Assembly (NCBI RefSeq): GCF_008365385.1
Contig: NZ_QOVF01000002.1
Location: forward strand, 186,001-250,000
Reading direction: 5' to 3'
DNA length: 64,000 nt
DNA from: Halopseudomonas laoshanensis
GTDB taxonomy: Bacteria > Pseudomonadota > Gammaproteobacteria > Pseudomonadales > Pseudomonadaceae
In this document: one piece after another, positions 38,970-49,118 of the stretch
Position numbering within the stretch: position 1 is the stretch's first letter
Layout of the letters: each line of letters starts with the position of its first letter
The notes under the pieces: generated by a model
The model's database searches: none
What the model saw: the letters and a program-made list of their open reading frames with translations, nothing else
Told to the model about the DNA's origin: nothing
Made by a program: the position numbers and the translations under genes

Positions 38970-39295
38970 CCGCGGTCTCCCTTGCCGTCAACATGGTCAC
39001 TGTCGAGCTCGCCCTGACCACGTAGCGCCAGTACCAGCGCAAACGCAGTCATCGCGAAACCGATCACGATAGCCGTCAGTACCAGTGCCTGTGGCAGCGG
39101 GTCGGCATGTTCAGCGGCGCGGCCGATAACGGCGGGCATGCCGGTATTCAGGCGACCCATGGCGAACAGGAACAGATTGACCGCATAGCTGATCAGCGTC
39201 AGGCCAACCACCACGGGAAAGGTTCGGGCACGTAGCAAAAGGTACACACCGCAGGTAGTCAGCAGGCCCAGCGTCAGGGCATATAGCAGTTCCAT
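38966..39295 (-). CDS. mrpC: Mrp antiporter subunit C (operon 1)
   Basis: The 109-residue, three-helix subunit is homologous to NuoK; the DPLPQALVLTAIVIGFA signature is intact. It overlaps the mrpA gene by TGATG. Its start and stop junctions are the tightest in the operon. Confidence 0.95.
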   Translation of the reverse strand: MELLYALTLGLLTTCGVYLLLRARTFPVVVGLTLISYAVNLFLFAMGRLNTGMPAVIGRAAEHADPLPQALVLTAIVIGFAMTAFALVLALRGQGELDSDHVDGKGDRG

Positions 39296-42087
39296 CAGTC
39301 GGCCTCCTGGGTTGCGCGGCCGGTAGAGAGTTTGCCCAGATTGGCCAGAATCAACAATGTCGCTCCTACCACCGTTAGATACACACCCAGATCGAAGAGC
39401 ATGGCGGTCGCCAGCTCGGTCTTGCCGATCAAGGGGATATTGAAATAACCGAATGAGCTGGTCAGGAACGGATAACCCCAGAACAGGCTACCCAAACCAG
39501 TCAAGCCAGCAATAATCACGCCCCAACCGGCAAGGTGGTGATAGTTCACACCCCAACGTTCGGTGGTCCATTTCTCGCCACTGGCCACGTATTGCAGAAT
39601 CAGCGCCACGGCGGTGATCAGCCCGGCAATAAAGCCGCCACCGGGCAGGTTATGACCGCGCAGGAAGATATAGGCCGAGACCATCAGCGCCAGCGGCAGT
39701 ATCACCTGGGACAGATTAACCAGCATGAACGGATGGGCATCCTTGCTCCAGGGCCGGCCCAGCGCATCGGTGTCCGGTATGCGCAAGCGCAGACCGTCAA
39801 TCAGCGCATAGATAGCAACGCCCGCGATGGCCAGCACCGTGACCTCGCCGAGGGTATCGAAACCGCGGAAATCAACCAGAATCACATTGACCACGTTGGT
39901 ACCGCCGCCACCGGACACGCTGTTTTCCAGGAAATAGCCGGCGATGGTTTCATACGGCCGGGTCATAACCGCAAAGGACAGAGCCGACACCAGCAAGCCG
40001 GCCATACCCGCCAGCCCCAGATCGCGAGTGCGACGCAGGCCGGAGGACTCTGCAGGGGTCAGCCGCGGCAGGAAAAACAACGCCAGCATCAGCAGAATGA
40101 TGGTCACCACCTCCACTGACAGCTGCGTCAGGGCCAGATCAGGAGCAGAGAAGCGGGCGAATGCCAGCGCCACAAACAACCCGACCACACTGAGCATGAC
40201 CAAGGCGACCAAACGCTGCTTATGCCAGATCACCGTGGCCACCGCGGCAATCATCAGCATCAAGGCACCGACGGCGGTGACCCCGTCCACCGGGCTCAGC
40301 GCCACGTCGCCGCGTAAGGATGGCAATTGCAGCAACCAATAACCGCTGACGACCAACGCCGCAGACAGCATCCAGGCCAGATAACGTTGCAAGGAGGCGT
40401 TTTCCAGCAGCAGGGTGAACTGCCCAGCCTTGCGTACCAGCCCTTGCACCACCTCCTCGAACACCAGTTTGCCGTCCCGCTCGGGCAGTCGCTCATAGAG
40501 TTCGAACACGCGGCCGCGCTTGGCATAGAGCAAGATGCCCAGCCCCAGCGCCACAATGCTCATGATCAACGGCAGGTTGAAACCATGCCACATGGCCAGG
40601 CTGTAATAGGGCAACTCACCGCCAATGGTCGCGCTCGCCGCCACTGCCAGCAAGCTGCCGACGGTAAAGGCCGGTAACAGCCCCACCAGCAGACACAGGG
40701 CCACCAGGATCTCGACCGGCACCTTCATGTAGCGCGGCGGCTCGTGCGGCGGATACTTGGGCAGGTTGAAGGGTTTGCCGTTGAAGAACACATCGTGAAT
40801 AAAGCGCAGCGAATAGGCCACCGAGAAGATCCCGGCCAGAGTCGCGACCAGCGGAATCACCCAGCTGAAATCTCCGAACTGATTCTGCTCCAGGGTCTCG
40901 GTGAAGAACATTTCCTTGCTCAGGAAGCCGTTAAGCAGCGGCACGCCCGCCATCGCCGAGGCGGCGACCATTGCCAGCGTCGCGGTGTGTGGCATGAATC
41001 GCCACAGACCATTGATACGGCGCATATCCCGCGTACCGGTCTCATGATCAATGATCCCGGCAGCCATAAACAGCGAGGCTTTGAAGGTCGCGTGGTTGAT
41101 GATATGGAATACCGCAGCGACCGCCGCCAATTGCGTGTCCAGACCAAACAGCAGCGTAATCAGGCCGAGGTGACTGATGGTCGAATAGGCCAGCAGGCCT
41201 TTGAGGTCATGCTTGAACAATGCCGTACAGGCACCGACCAACAGCGTGATCATGCCGGTGACACTGACCAGGAAGAACCATAGATCGGTATCGGAGAGTG
41301 CCGGATAGAACCGTGCCAACAGAAACACCCCGGCCTTGACCATGGTCGCCGAGTGCAGATAGGCCGAAACCGGCGTTGGCGCCGCCATGGCGTGGGGTAG
41401 CCAGAAATGGAAAGGGAACTGCGCGGACTTGGTAAAGGCGCCTAGCAGAATCAGCACCAGCACCACCGGATACAAAGCATGGCTGCGGATCAGATCACCC
41501 GCAGCCAGCACATCGGTGAGCTCATAGCTGCCCACCATCTGGCCCAGCAGCAGCACGCCAGCCAGCAGCGCCAAGCCACCGCCGCCGGTGACCGCCAACG
41601 CCATGCGTGCGCCTTTGCGCGCATCCGTGGAGTGCGACCAATAGCCGATCAGCAGGAACGAGGACAGGCTGGTGAGCTCCCAGAAAAACATCATCAACAG
41701 CATGTTTTCCGACAGCACCACGCCGAGCATGGCCGCCATAAATAACAGCAGGAAGGCGAAGAAGCGGCCCATCGGATCGCGTTTTGACAGGTAATAGCGC
41801 GCGTAGAGAATAACCAGAATGCCGATCCCCTGGATCAGCAGCGCAAAGAGGAATCCCAGGCCGTCCAACCGAAAACTCAGATTCAGCCCAATCTGGCTCA
41901 GCCAGGGCCAACTCTGCACCACTACGCCGCCGTCAAACACGACCGGAGCCAGTTCCCATAGCAGGAACAGGCCAATCACCGGGGCCAGCATAGTGGCCAA
42001 CGCACATAGCGAGCGGCCATAGCGGACGGTCAACAAAGGTAACAAACTCCCCAACAGGGGAAGCAATACAATCAGCGCCAGGGTCAT
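39295..42087 (-). CDS. mrpA: Mrp antiporter fused subunit AB (operon 1)
   Basis: The 930-residue subunit joins MrpA with MrpB, as in group 2 (six-gene) Mrp/Pha systems. The NuoL-like part has the Glu in [19 protein letters not shown] and the Lys in [16 protein letters not shown] and [14 protein letters not shown]; the C-terminal MnhB-like end has [20 protein letters not shown]. It is the first gene of its operon; the 139-base gap upstream (42088-42226) is where a promoter would lie. The ion may be Na+, Li+ or K+, which sequence cannot settle. Confidence 0.95.
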   Translation of the reverse strand: MTLALIVLLPLLGSLLPLLTVRYGRSLCALATMLAPVIGLFLLWELAPVVFDGGVVVQSWPWLSQIGLNLSFRLDGLGFLFALLIQGIGILVILYARYYLSKRDPMGRFFAFLLLFMAAMLGVVLSENMLLMMFFWELTSLSSFLLIGYWSHSTDARKGARMALAVTGGGGLALLAGVLLLGQMVGSYELTDVLAAGDLIRSHALYPVVLVLILLGAFTKSAQFPFHFWLPHAMAAPTPVSAYLHSATMVKAGVFLLARFYPALSDTDLWFFLVSVTGMITLLVGACTALFKHDLKGLLAYSTISHLGLITLLFGLDTQLAAVAAVFHIINHATFKASLFMAAGIIDHETGTRDMRRINGLWRFMPHTATLAMVAASAMAGVPLLNGFLSKEMFFTETLEQNQFGDFSWVIPLVATLAGIFSVAYSLRFIHDVFFNGKPFNLPKYPPHEPPRYMKVPVEILVALCLLVGLLPAFTVGSLLAVAASATIGGELPYYSLAMWHGFNLPLIMSIVALGLGILLYAKRGRVFELYERLPERDGKLVFEEVVQGLVRKAGQFTLLLENASLQRYLAWMLSAALVVSGYWLLQLPSLRGDVALSPVDGVTAVGALMLMIAAVATVIWHKQRLVALVMLSVVGLFVALAFARFSAPDLALTQLSVEVVTIILLMLALFFLPRLTPAESSGLRRTRDLGLAGMAGLLVSALSFAVMTRPYETIAGYFLENSVSGGGGTNVVNVILVDFRGFDTLGEVTVLAIAGVAIYALIDGLRLRIPDTDALGRPWSKDAHPFMLVNLSQVILPLALMVSAYIFLRGHNLPGGGFIAGLITAVALILQYVASGEKWTTERWGVNYHHLAGWGVIIAGLTGLGSLFWGYPFLTSSFGYFNIPLIGKTELATAMLFDLGVYLTVVGATLLILANLGKLSTGRATQEAD

Positions 42088-42226
42088 GCAGGACTTACTC
42101 CATCAATGGCCTTTCAGGCTTCTTACATGCTGTTGGTCGGGACTCATGGCCCAGGACAAGCGGTCCATTATCCACACACAGCCTTGCACTGTCATGAATT
42201 CAGCCAATAGATTGAATATCCACATA
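42088..42226. other. Spacer between the two Mrp operons
   Basis: The 139 bases between the second operon's mrpG stop and the first operon's mrpA start hold no terminator or gene I can see. Read-through from the upstream operon is therefore possible. Confidence 0.5.
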
Positions 42227-42604
42227 TTACTCTTGCGCTTTTTCGGTTTGATCCATCCCTTGATCCAAGCCCTGATCCTTGGCGCGCTCGAGAGCGTCCC
42301 CGAGCGGTCCAACCTGGGGCCTGACGCCGGCCATATGCCCCGCCCGGGATATGGCATGGGCCGCCAATGGCGCGGTGACCAGCAACACCGCGATCGCCAG
42401 TAGCGTCTCGACCCAGGCGATTCCGCCGGTGGCGAATAACACTCCAAGCAATATCAAGATCGCGCCAAGTGCGCCCGCTTTGCTCGCCGAATGCATACGC
42501 GTATAGGCATCAGGCAGCCGCCAGACACCGAGAGCGCCGAGCAGACTGAACAAGGCGCCGAGCAATATCAAAACGGATGCGGCCAGGGCGAGGAATTCAT
42601 TCAT
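42227..42604 (-). CDS. mrpG: Mrp antiporter subunit G (operon 2)
   Basis: The 125-residue subunit has the three helices and GALGVWRLPDAYTRMHSASKA of MrpG, then an extra polar tail with a short repeat (KDQGLDQGMDQ). The ATG at 42604 overlaps the mrpF stop (ATGA); the longer frame has no support. It is clearly diverged from the other mrpG. Confidence 0.9.
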   Translation of the reverse strand: MNEFLALAASVLILLGALFSLLGALGVWRLPDAYTRMHSASKAGALGAILILLGVLFATGGIAWVETLLAIAVLLVTAPLAAHAISRAGHMAGVRPQVGPLGDALERAKDQGLDQGMDQTEKAQE

Positions 42605-42972
42605 CGCTCGCCTCCTTCGTCCTGCGGCGGCTGACAATCCGGTGGCCGGCAATCCGGGGGCCGGCCTCCCGGCTGGCCATGGGGATGATCGCTACTATGC
42701 GTACCGGTGAATAACAGCGCGAAAGCAACGCTACCAAGGAAGCTGACAATCGCCAACACAATGGCCACATCCAGCAGGACCGCCTGCTCACTCATCAGCG
42801 CCAACACGGCTACCCCGGCGACACCGATCATGGTCAGGGCATCCACCGCGACCGCCCGATCCGGCCTGCTCGGCCCGACCAACAGACGCCACATGACCAG
42901 CAGCGTACTGATCACCAACATGCCGCCTGCCAGCGGCAGCACCCAGCCAGCTCCCGCCAATATCACAGTCAT
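42601..42972 (-). CDS. mrpF: Mrp antiporter subunit F (operon 2), extended tail
   Basis: The 123-residue subunit has three helices and the GPSRPDRAVAVDALT loop of MrpF, followed by a tail of about 30 residues that the other copy lacks. The tail is rich in Pro, His and Gly and has a repeat PPDCRPPDCQPP from a duplicated GC-rich segment near 42630-42665. It may be a disordered, metal-binding-like end, but no function is known. It overlaps mrpE and mrpG by ATGA. Confidence 0.9.
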   Translation of the reverse strand: MTVILAGAGWVLPLAGGMLVISTLLVMWRLLVGPSRPDRAVAVDALTMIGVAGVAVLALMSEQAVLLDVAIVLAIVSFLGSVAFALLFTGTHSSDHPHGQPGGRPPDCRPPDCQPPQDEGGER

Positions 42973-43454
42973 GTTTCCGCTCCCAACGGCTGCACCCAGC
43001 GCAATAAGCGTCGTTCTATCTCGCCGATGGCAGCGATAACGGCATCGGCCGAGCGGGTATCCAATACATGCACGAACATATCCCCGGTAGTTGCGCGGTA
43101 GTCGAGGGCCAGGGTACCCGGCGTCAGCGTCAGCAAGCAGCCCAGCAGCGTGATCAGGCGTTTGTCACGGCTATGCACCGGAACGCGCACGACCGCAGGT
43201 TCGATCTGGTAGCGCGGGTTCAGCACAATCTTGGCCACATCTAGCGAGGCGCGGAATATCTGGTAGGTGAACCAGGGCACGAAGCCCAGCCCTGCCTCTA
43301 TGCGCAGTGCATACAGTCGGCTGGCATGATGGAACAACCCACAGAGTCTGAATATCGGATAGAGCGCAACGAAGGCGATCAGCCAATACAGCGGGCTCAG
43401 CGTCGCCACAACGGCGGCCAGCAGGGTAGCGAGCAATACATGCACAGTCACCAT
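42969..43454 (-). CDS. mrpE: Mrp antiporter subunit E (operon 2)
   Basis: The 161-residue subunit has N-terminal helices and the soluble domain with LTLTPGTLALDYRATTGDMFVHV. The ATG at 43454 lies eight bases after GGGAGG and is preferred over the GTG directly upstream. Compared with the other MrpE it lacks the same N-terminal spacing, in line with long divergence. Confidence 0.9.
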   Translation of the reverse strand: MVTVHVLLATLLAAVVATLSPLYWLIAFVALYPIFRLCGLFHHASRLYALRIEAGLGFVPWFTYQIFRASLDVAKIVLNPRYQIEPAVVRVPVHSRDKRLITLLGCLLTLTPGTLALDYRATTGDMFVHVLDTRSADAVIAAIGEIERRLLRWVQPLGAET

Positions 43455-44959
43455 CACTCGGCCCTCCCTTCCAGCAGGCGCTCATCCGGCAACTGCAGAT
43501 AAGCCGGGGCTTCAATTAACTGCGTCGACGCCGCCATGGCGTACTCCATGACCGGCCCGGCGCCGAGACCAATAGCCACAGTAATCAACGCCAATACCGT
43601 AACCGTGACCCAGGCCCCACGCGGCCCGTTCCCCGATACCCCGAGCAGTTGCGGATGCGGATGCGCCTTGAGGAAGCTCTCATTCCAGATCTTGCTCATC
43701 GACAATAAAGTGAATATGCCAGTGAACAGCGCGAAGAACGCGGCGACCCATACGCCGGCTTCCAGGCTCGCCTTGACCAGCACGAACTTCGCCCAAAAGC
43801 CGGACAAAGGCGGTATACCAGCCAGCGACAATGCCGGAATGGCGAACAGAATCGCCAGCATCGGTGTACGCCCGTACAACCCGCCCATGGCGGCCAATCG
43901 CTCGGAGCCGGTGATACGCGCAGCGATGCCGCCGACGAAGAACAGATTGGCTTTGACCACAATATGGTGGATCAAATAAAACACCGCGCCCGCCAGCGCT
44001 ATGGGCGTGGCCAACGCCAGGCCGAGAACCATGTAGCCAACCTGGCTGACAATGTGAAACGACAGTATGCGCCGCACTTCGGTCTGCGCCGCAGCCCCCA
44101 GCACACCGATGATCATGGTCGCGCAGGCCACCCACAACAGCACGGAATGCACCACACCCGGTTCCGGCCAGAGCAGCGTAACCAGACGAATCAACGCGTA
44201 CACCCCGACCTTGGTCAGCAGCCCGGCAAAGAGCGCCGAGACAGGCGTCCAGGCCACGTGATAACTGGCAGGCAACCAGCCGAACAGCGGGAACAGCGCA
44301 GCCTTGATCGAGAATGACACCAACATCAGAATCACGCCCAACCAGGCGCCATCACTAGCTTCCTCGGCGCGGAACAGCAGCGCCAGCTCACCCATGTTCA
44401 AAGTGCCGGTGGCGCCGTAGACCAACCCGGCAGCGAGCAGAAACAGCAAGGTCGCCAGCATATTCAAAACCAGGTAGGTCATGGCGCCGGACAAACGCCG
44501 CTCACCTCCGCCCAGCGCGATCAGCGCAAACGAGCCAATCAGCAGGACTTCAAACCAGACATACAGGTTGAAGACGTCAGCAGTAATGAAGGCACCACAG
44601 ATGCCGGCCAGCAGGCCCTGCACAAACAAATGCGCATCTCGCAGGAAATTCGCCGGCATCGGCTGCCGGAAGCAGTAAACCAGTGTGGCCAGACCAATCA
44701 CCCCGGTAATTGCGACCATCACCGCAGACAACCGGTCGATCACCAGGCTGATGCCGTATGGCGCGACCCAACCACCCATCTGCGCGCTCAACACCCTACC
44801 CTCGGCCGCGAGCACCACCAGATAGACCCCGGTCAGCACCAGCATCAGCGCGCCAGTCAAACTAAAAGCCGTAACCCAGGCGTGATGGCGCTTACCCAAC
44901 AAGGCCAGGAGCAAGGTGGTTAACGGAATAAGGATCGGCAGCACGATAAGCGTGTTCAT
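43454..44959 (-). CDS. mrpD: Mrp antiporter subunit D (operon 2)
   Basis: The 501-residue NuoL/M/N-like subunit has the Glu in YVWFEVLLIGSFAL and the Lys in SIKAALFPLFGWLPASYHVA and LLTKVGVYALIRL. The WLPASYHVAWTP loop differs from WLPKAYSAASAP of the other copy, so the two D subunits are distinct types. It overlaps both neighbours. Confidence 0.94.
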   Translation of the reverse strand: MNTLIVLPILIPLTTLLLALLGKRHHAWVTAFSLTGALMLVLTGVYLVVLAAEGRVLSAQMGGWVAPYGISLVIDRLSAVMVAITGVIGLATLVYCFRQPMPANFLRDAHLFVQGLLAGICGAFITADVFNLYVWFEVLLIGSFALIALGGGERRLSGAMTYLVLNMLATLLFLLAAGLVYGATGTLNMGELALLFRAEEASDGAWLGVILMLVSFSIKAALFPLFGWLPASYHVAWTPVSALFAGLLTKVGVYALIRLVTLLWPEPGVVHSVLLWVACATMIIGVLGAAAQTEVRRILSFHIVSQVGYMVLGLALATPIALAGAVFYLIHHIVVKANLFFVGGIAARITGSERLAAMGGLYGRTPMLAILFAIPALSLAGIPPLSGFWAKFVLVKASLEAGVWVAAFFALFTGIFTLLSMSKIWNESFLKAHPHPQLLGVSGNGPRGAWVTVTVLALITVAIGLGAGPVMEYAMAASTQLIEAPAYLQLPDERLLEGRAE

Positions 44960-45357
44960 GCCTTGCCCTCCTCGTCCTGCGGCGGGCGCTGCTCTTCATC
45001 CTCATCGGGTGCCGGCTCCTCGGTTACCTGACTGACCCGATCGGTGTCTTTGTCACCGTGTAACTCGTGGGTCCGCTTGAGCACCGCGAGAGCAAATACA
45101 AACAGAGCGAAACCGATAACGATAGCCGTCAGTACCAAGGCCTGCGGCAAAGGGTTAGCCGCATCAGGTATACCTTGACCAGCAAAGGTAAAAGCCGCCT
45201 CGCTGCCGGAAAAACGGCCCGCACTGAGCACGCCAAGATTGATCGCGTTACCCAGTACGGCGATACCCAGCACCACCCGCATCAGGTGCCGATCCAGCAT
45301 CATCCATACCCCCAGCGCGGCCATGATGCCCGCGGTAATGGCGCCGACCCATTCCAT
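44956..45357 (-). CDS. mrpC: Mrp antiporter subunit C (operon 2)
   Basis: The 133-residue NuoK-like subunit has PLPQALVLTAIVIGFAL and a very acidic, Pro/Glu-rich tail of about 35 residues that the other MrpC lacks. Overlaps mrpA by TGATG and mrpD by ATGA. Confidence 0.94.
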   Translation of the reverse strand: MEWVGAITAGIMAALGVWMMLDRHLMRVVLGIAVLGNAINLGVLSAGRFSGSEAAFTFAGQGIPDAANPLPQALVLTAIVIGFALFVFALAVLKRTHELHGDKDTDRVSQVTEEPAPDEDEEQRPPQDEEGKA

Positions 45358-48080
45358 CAGGCAGCCCTCCCGATCAGATTGCGCACCATATGCATGACCG
45401 AGCCGAAAACCGTCAGAAATACCCCGACATCAAACAACAGGGGCGTGCCCAACTTCAGCCCGAAGGGTTCAATCCAGAACCCGGTCATAAAGGCTGACGC
45501 CGAGACCAGACCAAATAACCCGGCACCCACCGCGCAGGCCAGGCCCAGGCCAATTATCGTGGTGGGTGCAATACGCGACAGCCCGCGTTGGATACCACGA
45601 CCGAAGGTCACCACCATCAGGGTGAAACCTGTGGCCGCGACCAGGCCGCCGATAAAACCGCCACCGGGCAAATTGTGCCCGCGCCAGAGGATGGCCAGCG
45701 AGACCACTAACAAAATGGTCGCCAGCGGGCGCATACCCTGGCGCAGCAAAATTGAACCAAACTCCGGCAGCCCCTGCGGCTTCTGCTCTTGCACCTGCCC
45801 AGCACCCAGTAGTGTCGACGCCGCGAGGGCGGCAATCGCCACCACCAGAATCTCGCCCAAGGTATCCACCGCACGAAAATCCACCAGAATCACGTTAACC
45901 ACATTGCTGCCATAACCAGCAGGCAAGCTGTTGGCTAGGAACCAGTCAGCCAGATCACCCGGCAGCGGCTGACTGACCGCTGTCATGATCAACAGACTGA
46001 CAGCCAAGCCAAAGAGTACCGCCACCCCGGCATGCCAGATGTTGGTACCCAGCCCGTTGTCGCCGCTGGCCGGAACCATCGGCATGCGCCTTAGTACCAT
46101 GGCCAGGAATACCACGGTGAGGGTTTCCACCATCAGCTGCGTCAACGCCACATCCGGCGCATTGATCGAAACAAAAAACAATGCCAGACCCAGACCGCTG
46201 GCACCCAGCGAGGCCACCAGAGCCAGGCGGCCAGCCATAAAGGCCGCGCCGGCTGCCCCACCCAATGCCAACATGCAGCCGATCACTCCTGGCAGCGAAA
46301 CCTCGGATAACGCATGACCATCGAACGGCTGCGCCTTCATCAATAGCAGCCCGCCAAGCACACTGATGCTGACCACCAGGGTCATTAACGCCATATGCAA
46401 CCGCAGGGAGCCATGCTGAAACAGCCCGGCGACCGAACTGGCGAACTGAAACACGCGTTTGAGTGACTTGTCCCAGAGCAGGTCGCCACTAAACCGCCAG
46501 ACGCTACCCAGCCGGCCGGCCAAAGCGCGAACCTTGTCGGCGCGGAAGTAGAACACTGTGCCCAGCCCCAAGGTCAACGCACTAGCGATGAGCGCTGGCG
46601 TGATGCCGCCCCACAAATAGAGTTTCACATCTACTTCACCGCTGGCCGCTGCCTGCACCGCAGTATTCACCAGCCAGGTTTCCGGCCATTGATTCCAGGC
46701 GCCCAGGCCAAATCCGCCGACCGCCAGCAACAGTGGCCCAGCCAGCATAAAGGGGCCAACTTCGTGGGGCTGAGCATCCCAGCTACCCCGCGCGCCAAAG
46801 AAGGTTTTGAAAAAAATCAGACCTGCGGCGGCGACCAGCAGAGCATTGGTTACGACCATTACCAGCGTCACTGTCCAGCCAATCGTGCCCATTTCGATCA
46901 GCCCGGCGTACTTGAATTCCTTGGCGATAAAGCCAAAGAAAGGGGGCAACCCTGCATTGGAAAAGGCAGCAAGGCCCACGGCAATGCCCGTCAGCGGCAT
47001 GAGCGCGAAGAGCCCGCCAAGCCGGCGAATATCCCGCGTGCCGGTCGAGTGATCTATCGCACCGACGGCCATAAACAGCGCCCCCTTGTAGAACGAATGC
47101 GCAACCAGATACAGCACGAATGCCTGCAAGCCGTAACTGGTGTTGGTACCGATCAGCATGGTCAGCTGACCCAGCACGGTGACCGTGGTGTAGGCGAGCA
47201 TGCGTTTGAGATCATACTGACGGATCGCCAGAACCGCGCCGAGCAATGCGGTCAATGCCCCCAGCGTAATCAGCACCGTACTCCAGCCCAACCCGCCGCC
47301 CAGCGTCGGGTTAAGCCGGGCCAGCAGGTAGATGCCGGCCTTGACCATGGTTGCCGAATGCAAATACGCGGACACCGGCGTAGGCGCATTCATCGCGTTG
47401 GGGAGCCAGAGGTGGAACGGGAACTGCGCGGACTTGGTAAAACAACCAATCAGCACCAGCACCATGATCGCTGGAAACAAAGCATGGGCCTGTACCAGCT
47501 CGGCCTGCAACTGGGAGAACTGCCAGGTATCAGCGGCAATGCCCAGCAGCACCAACCCGGCCAGCAGCGCCAAGCCGCCACCGCCGGTGATCAGCAACGC
47601 CTGCAGGGCTGCACGCCGTGAGGCCGGCTTTTCATGGTTGAAACTGATCAGCAGGTAACTGGCAATACTGGTCAGCTCCCAGAACACGAACATCGCGATC
47701 AGGTCATCGGCCAGCACCAGCCCGAGCATGGCCATCATGAACACCAACAGGTAGGCGTAGAAGCGGCCGAGCTGCGGATGACCGTGCAAGTAGGCGCCGG
47801 AGTACATCACTATCAGGCTGCCGATACCGGTGATCAGCAGAGCGAACAGCAGCGCCAGCCCATCCAGACGTAATCCCAACGCCACATCGAGAACCGGCAC
47901 CCAGGCCCAGCTCTCGAAGATCGCGCTGCCGCCCGCCACCTCGGGGATCTGCAGTGCAAACCAGGTGAAACAGGCAGCGGGCACTATCGCCAACAGCAGA
48001 CCCGCATGACCTTTTGAAAGACGCCATACAAAAGGTGCGCACAAGCCGTTGATCAGTATGGCCAGCAGGCAGGCCAACAT
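45357..48080 (-). CDS. mrpA: Mrp antiporter fused subunit AB (operon 2)
   Basis: The 907-residue fused AB subunit has MFVFWELTSIASYLLISF (Glu), [19 protein letters not shown] and TMVKAGIYLLARLNP (Lys), and an MnhB-like end with [20 protein letters not shown]. It heads the upstream operon. With the first operon, the strain would have two complete six-gene antiporters, useful for Na+ and pH homeostasis in salty habitats. Confidence 0.95.
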   Translation of the reverse strand: MLACLLAILINGLCAPFVWRLSKGHAGLLLAIVPAACFTWFALQIPEVAGGSAIFESWAWVPVLDVALGLRLDGLALLFALLITGIGSLIVMYSGAYLHGHPQLGRFYAYLLVFMMAMLGLVLADDLIAMFVFWELTSIASYLLISFNHEKPASRRAALQALLITGGGGLALLAGLVLLGIAADTWQFSQLQAELVQAHALFPAIMVLVLIGCFTKSAQFPFHLWLPNAMNAPTPVSAYLHSATMVKAGIYLLARLNPTLGGGLGWSTVLITLGALTALLGAVLAIRQYDLKRMLAYTTVTVLGQLTMLIGTNTSYGLQAFVLYLVAHSFYKGALFMAVGAIDHSTGTRDIRRLGGLFALMPLTGIAVGLAAFSNAGLPPFFGFIAKEFKYAGLIEMGTIGWTVTLVMVVTNALLVAAAGLIFFKTFFGARGSWDAQPHEVGPFMLAGPLLLAVGGFGLGAWNQWPETWLVNTAVQAAASGEVDVKLYLWGGITPALIASALTLGLGTVFYFRADKVRALAGRLGSVWRFSGDLLWDKSLKRVFQFASSVAGLFQHGSLRLHMALMTLVVSISVLGGLLLMKAQPFDGHALSEVSLPGVIGCMLALGGAAGAAFMAGRLALVASLGASGLGLALFFVSINAPDVALTQLMVETLTVVFLAMVLRRMPMVPASGDNGLGTNIWHAGVAVLFGLAVSLLIMTAVSQPLPGDLADWFLANSLPAGYGSNVVNVILVDFRAVDTLGEILVVAIAALAASTLLGAGQVQEQKPQGLPEFGSILLRQGMRPLATILLVVSLAILWRGHNLPGGGFIGGLVAATGFTLMVVTFGRGIQRGLSRIAPTTIIGLGLACAVGAGLFGLVSASAFMTGFWIEPFGLKLGTPLLFDVGVFLTVFGSVMHMVRNLIGRAA

Positions 48081-48377
48081 ATCAACAGCGTCCTGTCAGG
48101 TGTGGATGGGGCATGAACAATGCGCTCCGGCAATCGTCGATACTTTTTAATCTACACACTTGGAACAGCCAGGAACATATTGACAGACACGCTCAATTCA
48201 AGAGCTGCGTCCTGTAGAAAGGGACAGATAAATAAGAAGAAAAATGCAGAGGGCTCGTAGCAATTTGAATCAAATTGCCCGAAAAAGAGGCCTTTCGAGC
48301 GTTTGTTCCTGCCGGCTCACTCAAGCTAAAGCGCTTATCCGAGCCGGCCACGGGTAACCATCAATTGGCAAACAAGC
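48081..48377. other. Upstream region of Mrp operon 2
   Basis: This spacer of about 300 bases should carry the operon 2 promoter, but no convincing site was found. It has an eight-base perfect inverted repeat GCCGGCTC/GAGCCGGC at 48311-48318 and 48341-48348, near the end of the slyB-like gene, and nothing else. Confidence 0.5.
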
Positions 48378-48839
48378 TTATTTGCTGACGCGCGATTCGC
48401 CGTTTACGGTGAGAACGCGAACGCGATCGCCTGGTGCGAAAGTCACATTATCAACCGCTTCCTGAACAAAGGCGCGAGTCTGGCCATCGTCTTCGGTAAC
48501 GGTAATCTCAACGCCTTGGCTGCGGGTCACACCCTCTTCTGTGGCCGCACCGGCCATACCACCGACCACGGCGCCAATAACCCCGGCAATCATGCTGCCA
48601 CGGCCACCGCCCACCGAGCTGCCGGCGATACCACCTACTGCAGCGCCTGCGGCTGGCCCGATAATGGTCTTGGTGCCCTCGATCTGAACTGGCCGCACCG
48701 ATTCAACTGTACCCATGCGGACGGTCTGTGGCGCGCGAGCGTCCTCGCGGCTATAGGTGTCACCGGTCAGCTTGGAGGCACAGCCACCCAGGACTAGCAG
48801 CGAGCCGAGCAGGCAGGTAAGGACAATGTGCTTTCTCAT
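48378..48839 (-). CDS. SlyB-like glycine-zipper outer-membrane lipoprotein
   Basis: The 153-residue product has a lipobox (LVLGGC, Cys20) and a central glycine-zipper pair of hydrophobic segments (about 60-100, with GPAAGAAVGGIAGSSVGGGRG), as in SlyB/PcpL-type outer-membrane lipoproteins. The C-terminal part is a small beta domain with ITVTEDDGQTRAFVQ. It may stabilise the outer membrane under stress, as known for SlyB. Confidence 0.85.
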   Translation of the reverse strand: MRKHIVLTCLLGSLLVLGGCASKLTGDTYSREDARAPQTVRMGTVESVRPVQIEGTKTIIGPAAGAAVGGIAGSSVGGGRGSMIAGVIGAVVGGMAGAATEEGVTRSQGVEITVTEDDGQTRAFVQEAVDNVTFAPGDRVRVLTVNGESRVSK

Positions 48840-48960
48840 AATGAACCCCGTTAAATTAAACTCAGAATATTGGACGCTTTATCAGCACAAACGTTGCGTT
48901 GGATCGCAATATCAGCTCCCTCCGGTACAGGGATTTTCAGACAGAATGTATCGGCCACGC

Positions 48961-48989
48961 TCGAAAAGCCAAGAGCGCCGCGCTATAAT
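48961..48989 (+). promoter_or_regulatory. Possible sigma70 promoter
   Basis: A perfect TATAAT (48984-48989) lies 17 bases after TCGAAA, which matches the -35 at four of six positions. It would drive the small membrane protein at 49119 with a leader of about 120 bases. Confidence 0.4.
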
Positions 48990-49118
48990 CGCGCCCGTTT
49001 TCAGTCGGGATCGATATAGATCGATACTCAGTCTTTCCATTTTACGCTTCGATTCACCCAGCCAGAAAAACAATAAAACCGTGCCGGTTGTCCGAACAGA
49101 TAGTCCGGAGGTATTCGC

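Noticed and set aside
38145..39017. A 290-codon frame antisense to mrpD, with Gln/His-rich product
   Set aside because: Low-complexity product typical of reverse-frame translation of hydrophobic genes.
36308..48080. The paired Mrp operons as an assembly duplication
   Set aside because: The proteins and DNA are too different; tails and loops differ in most subunits.
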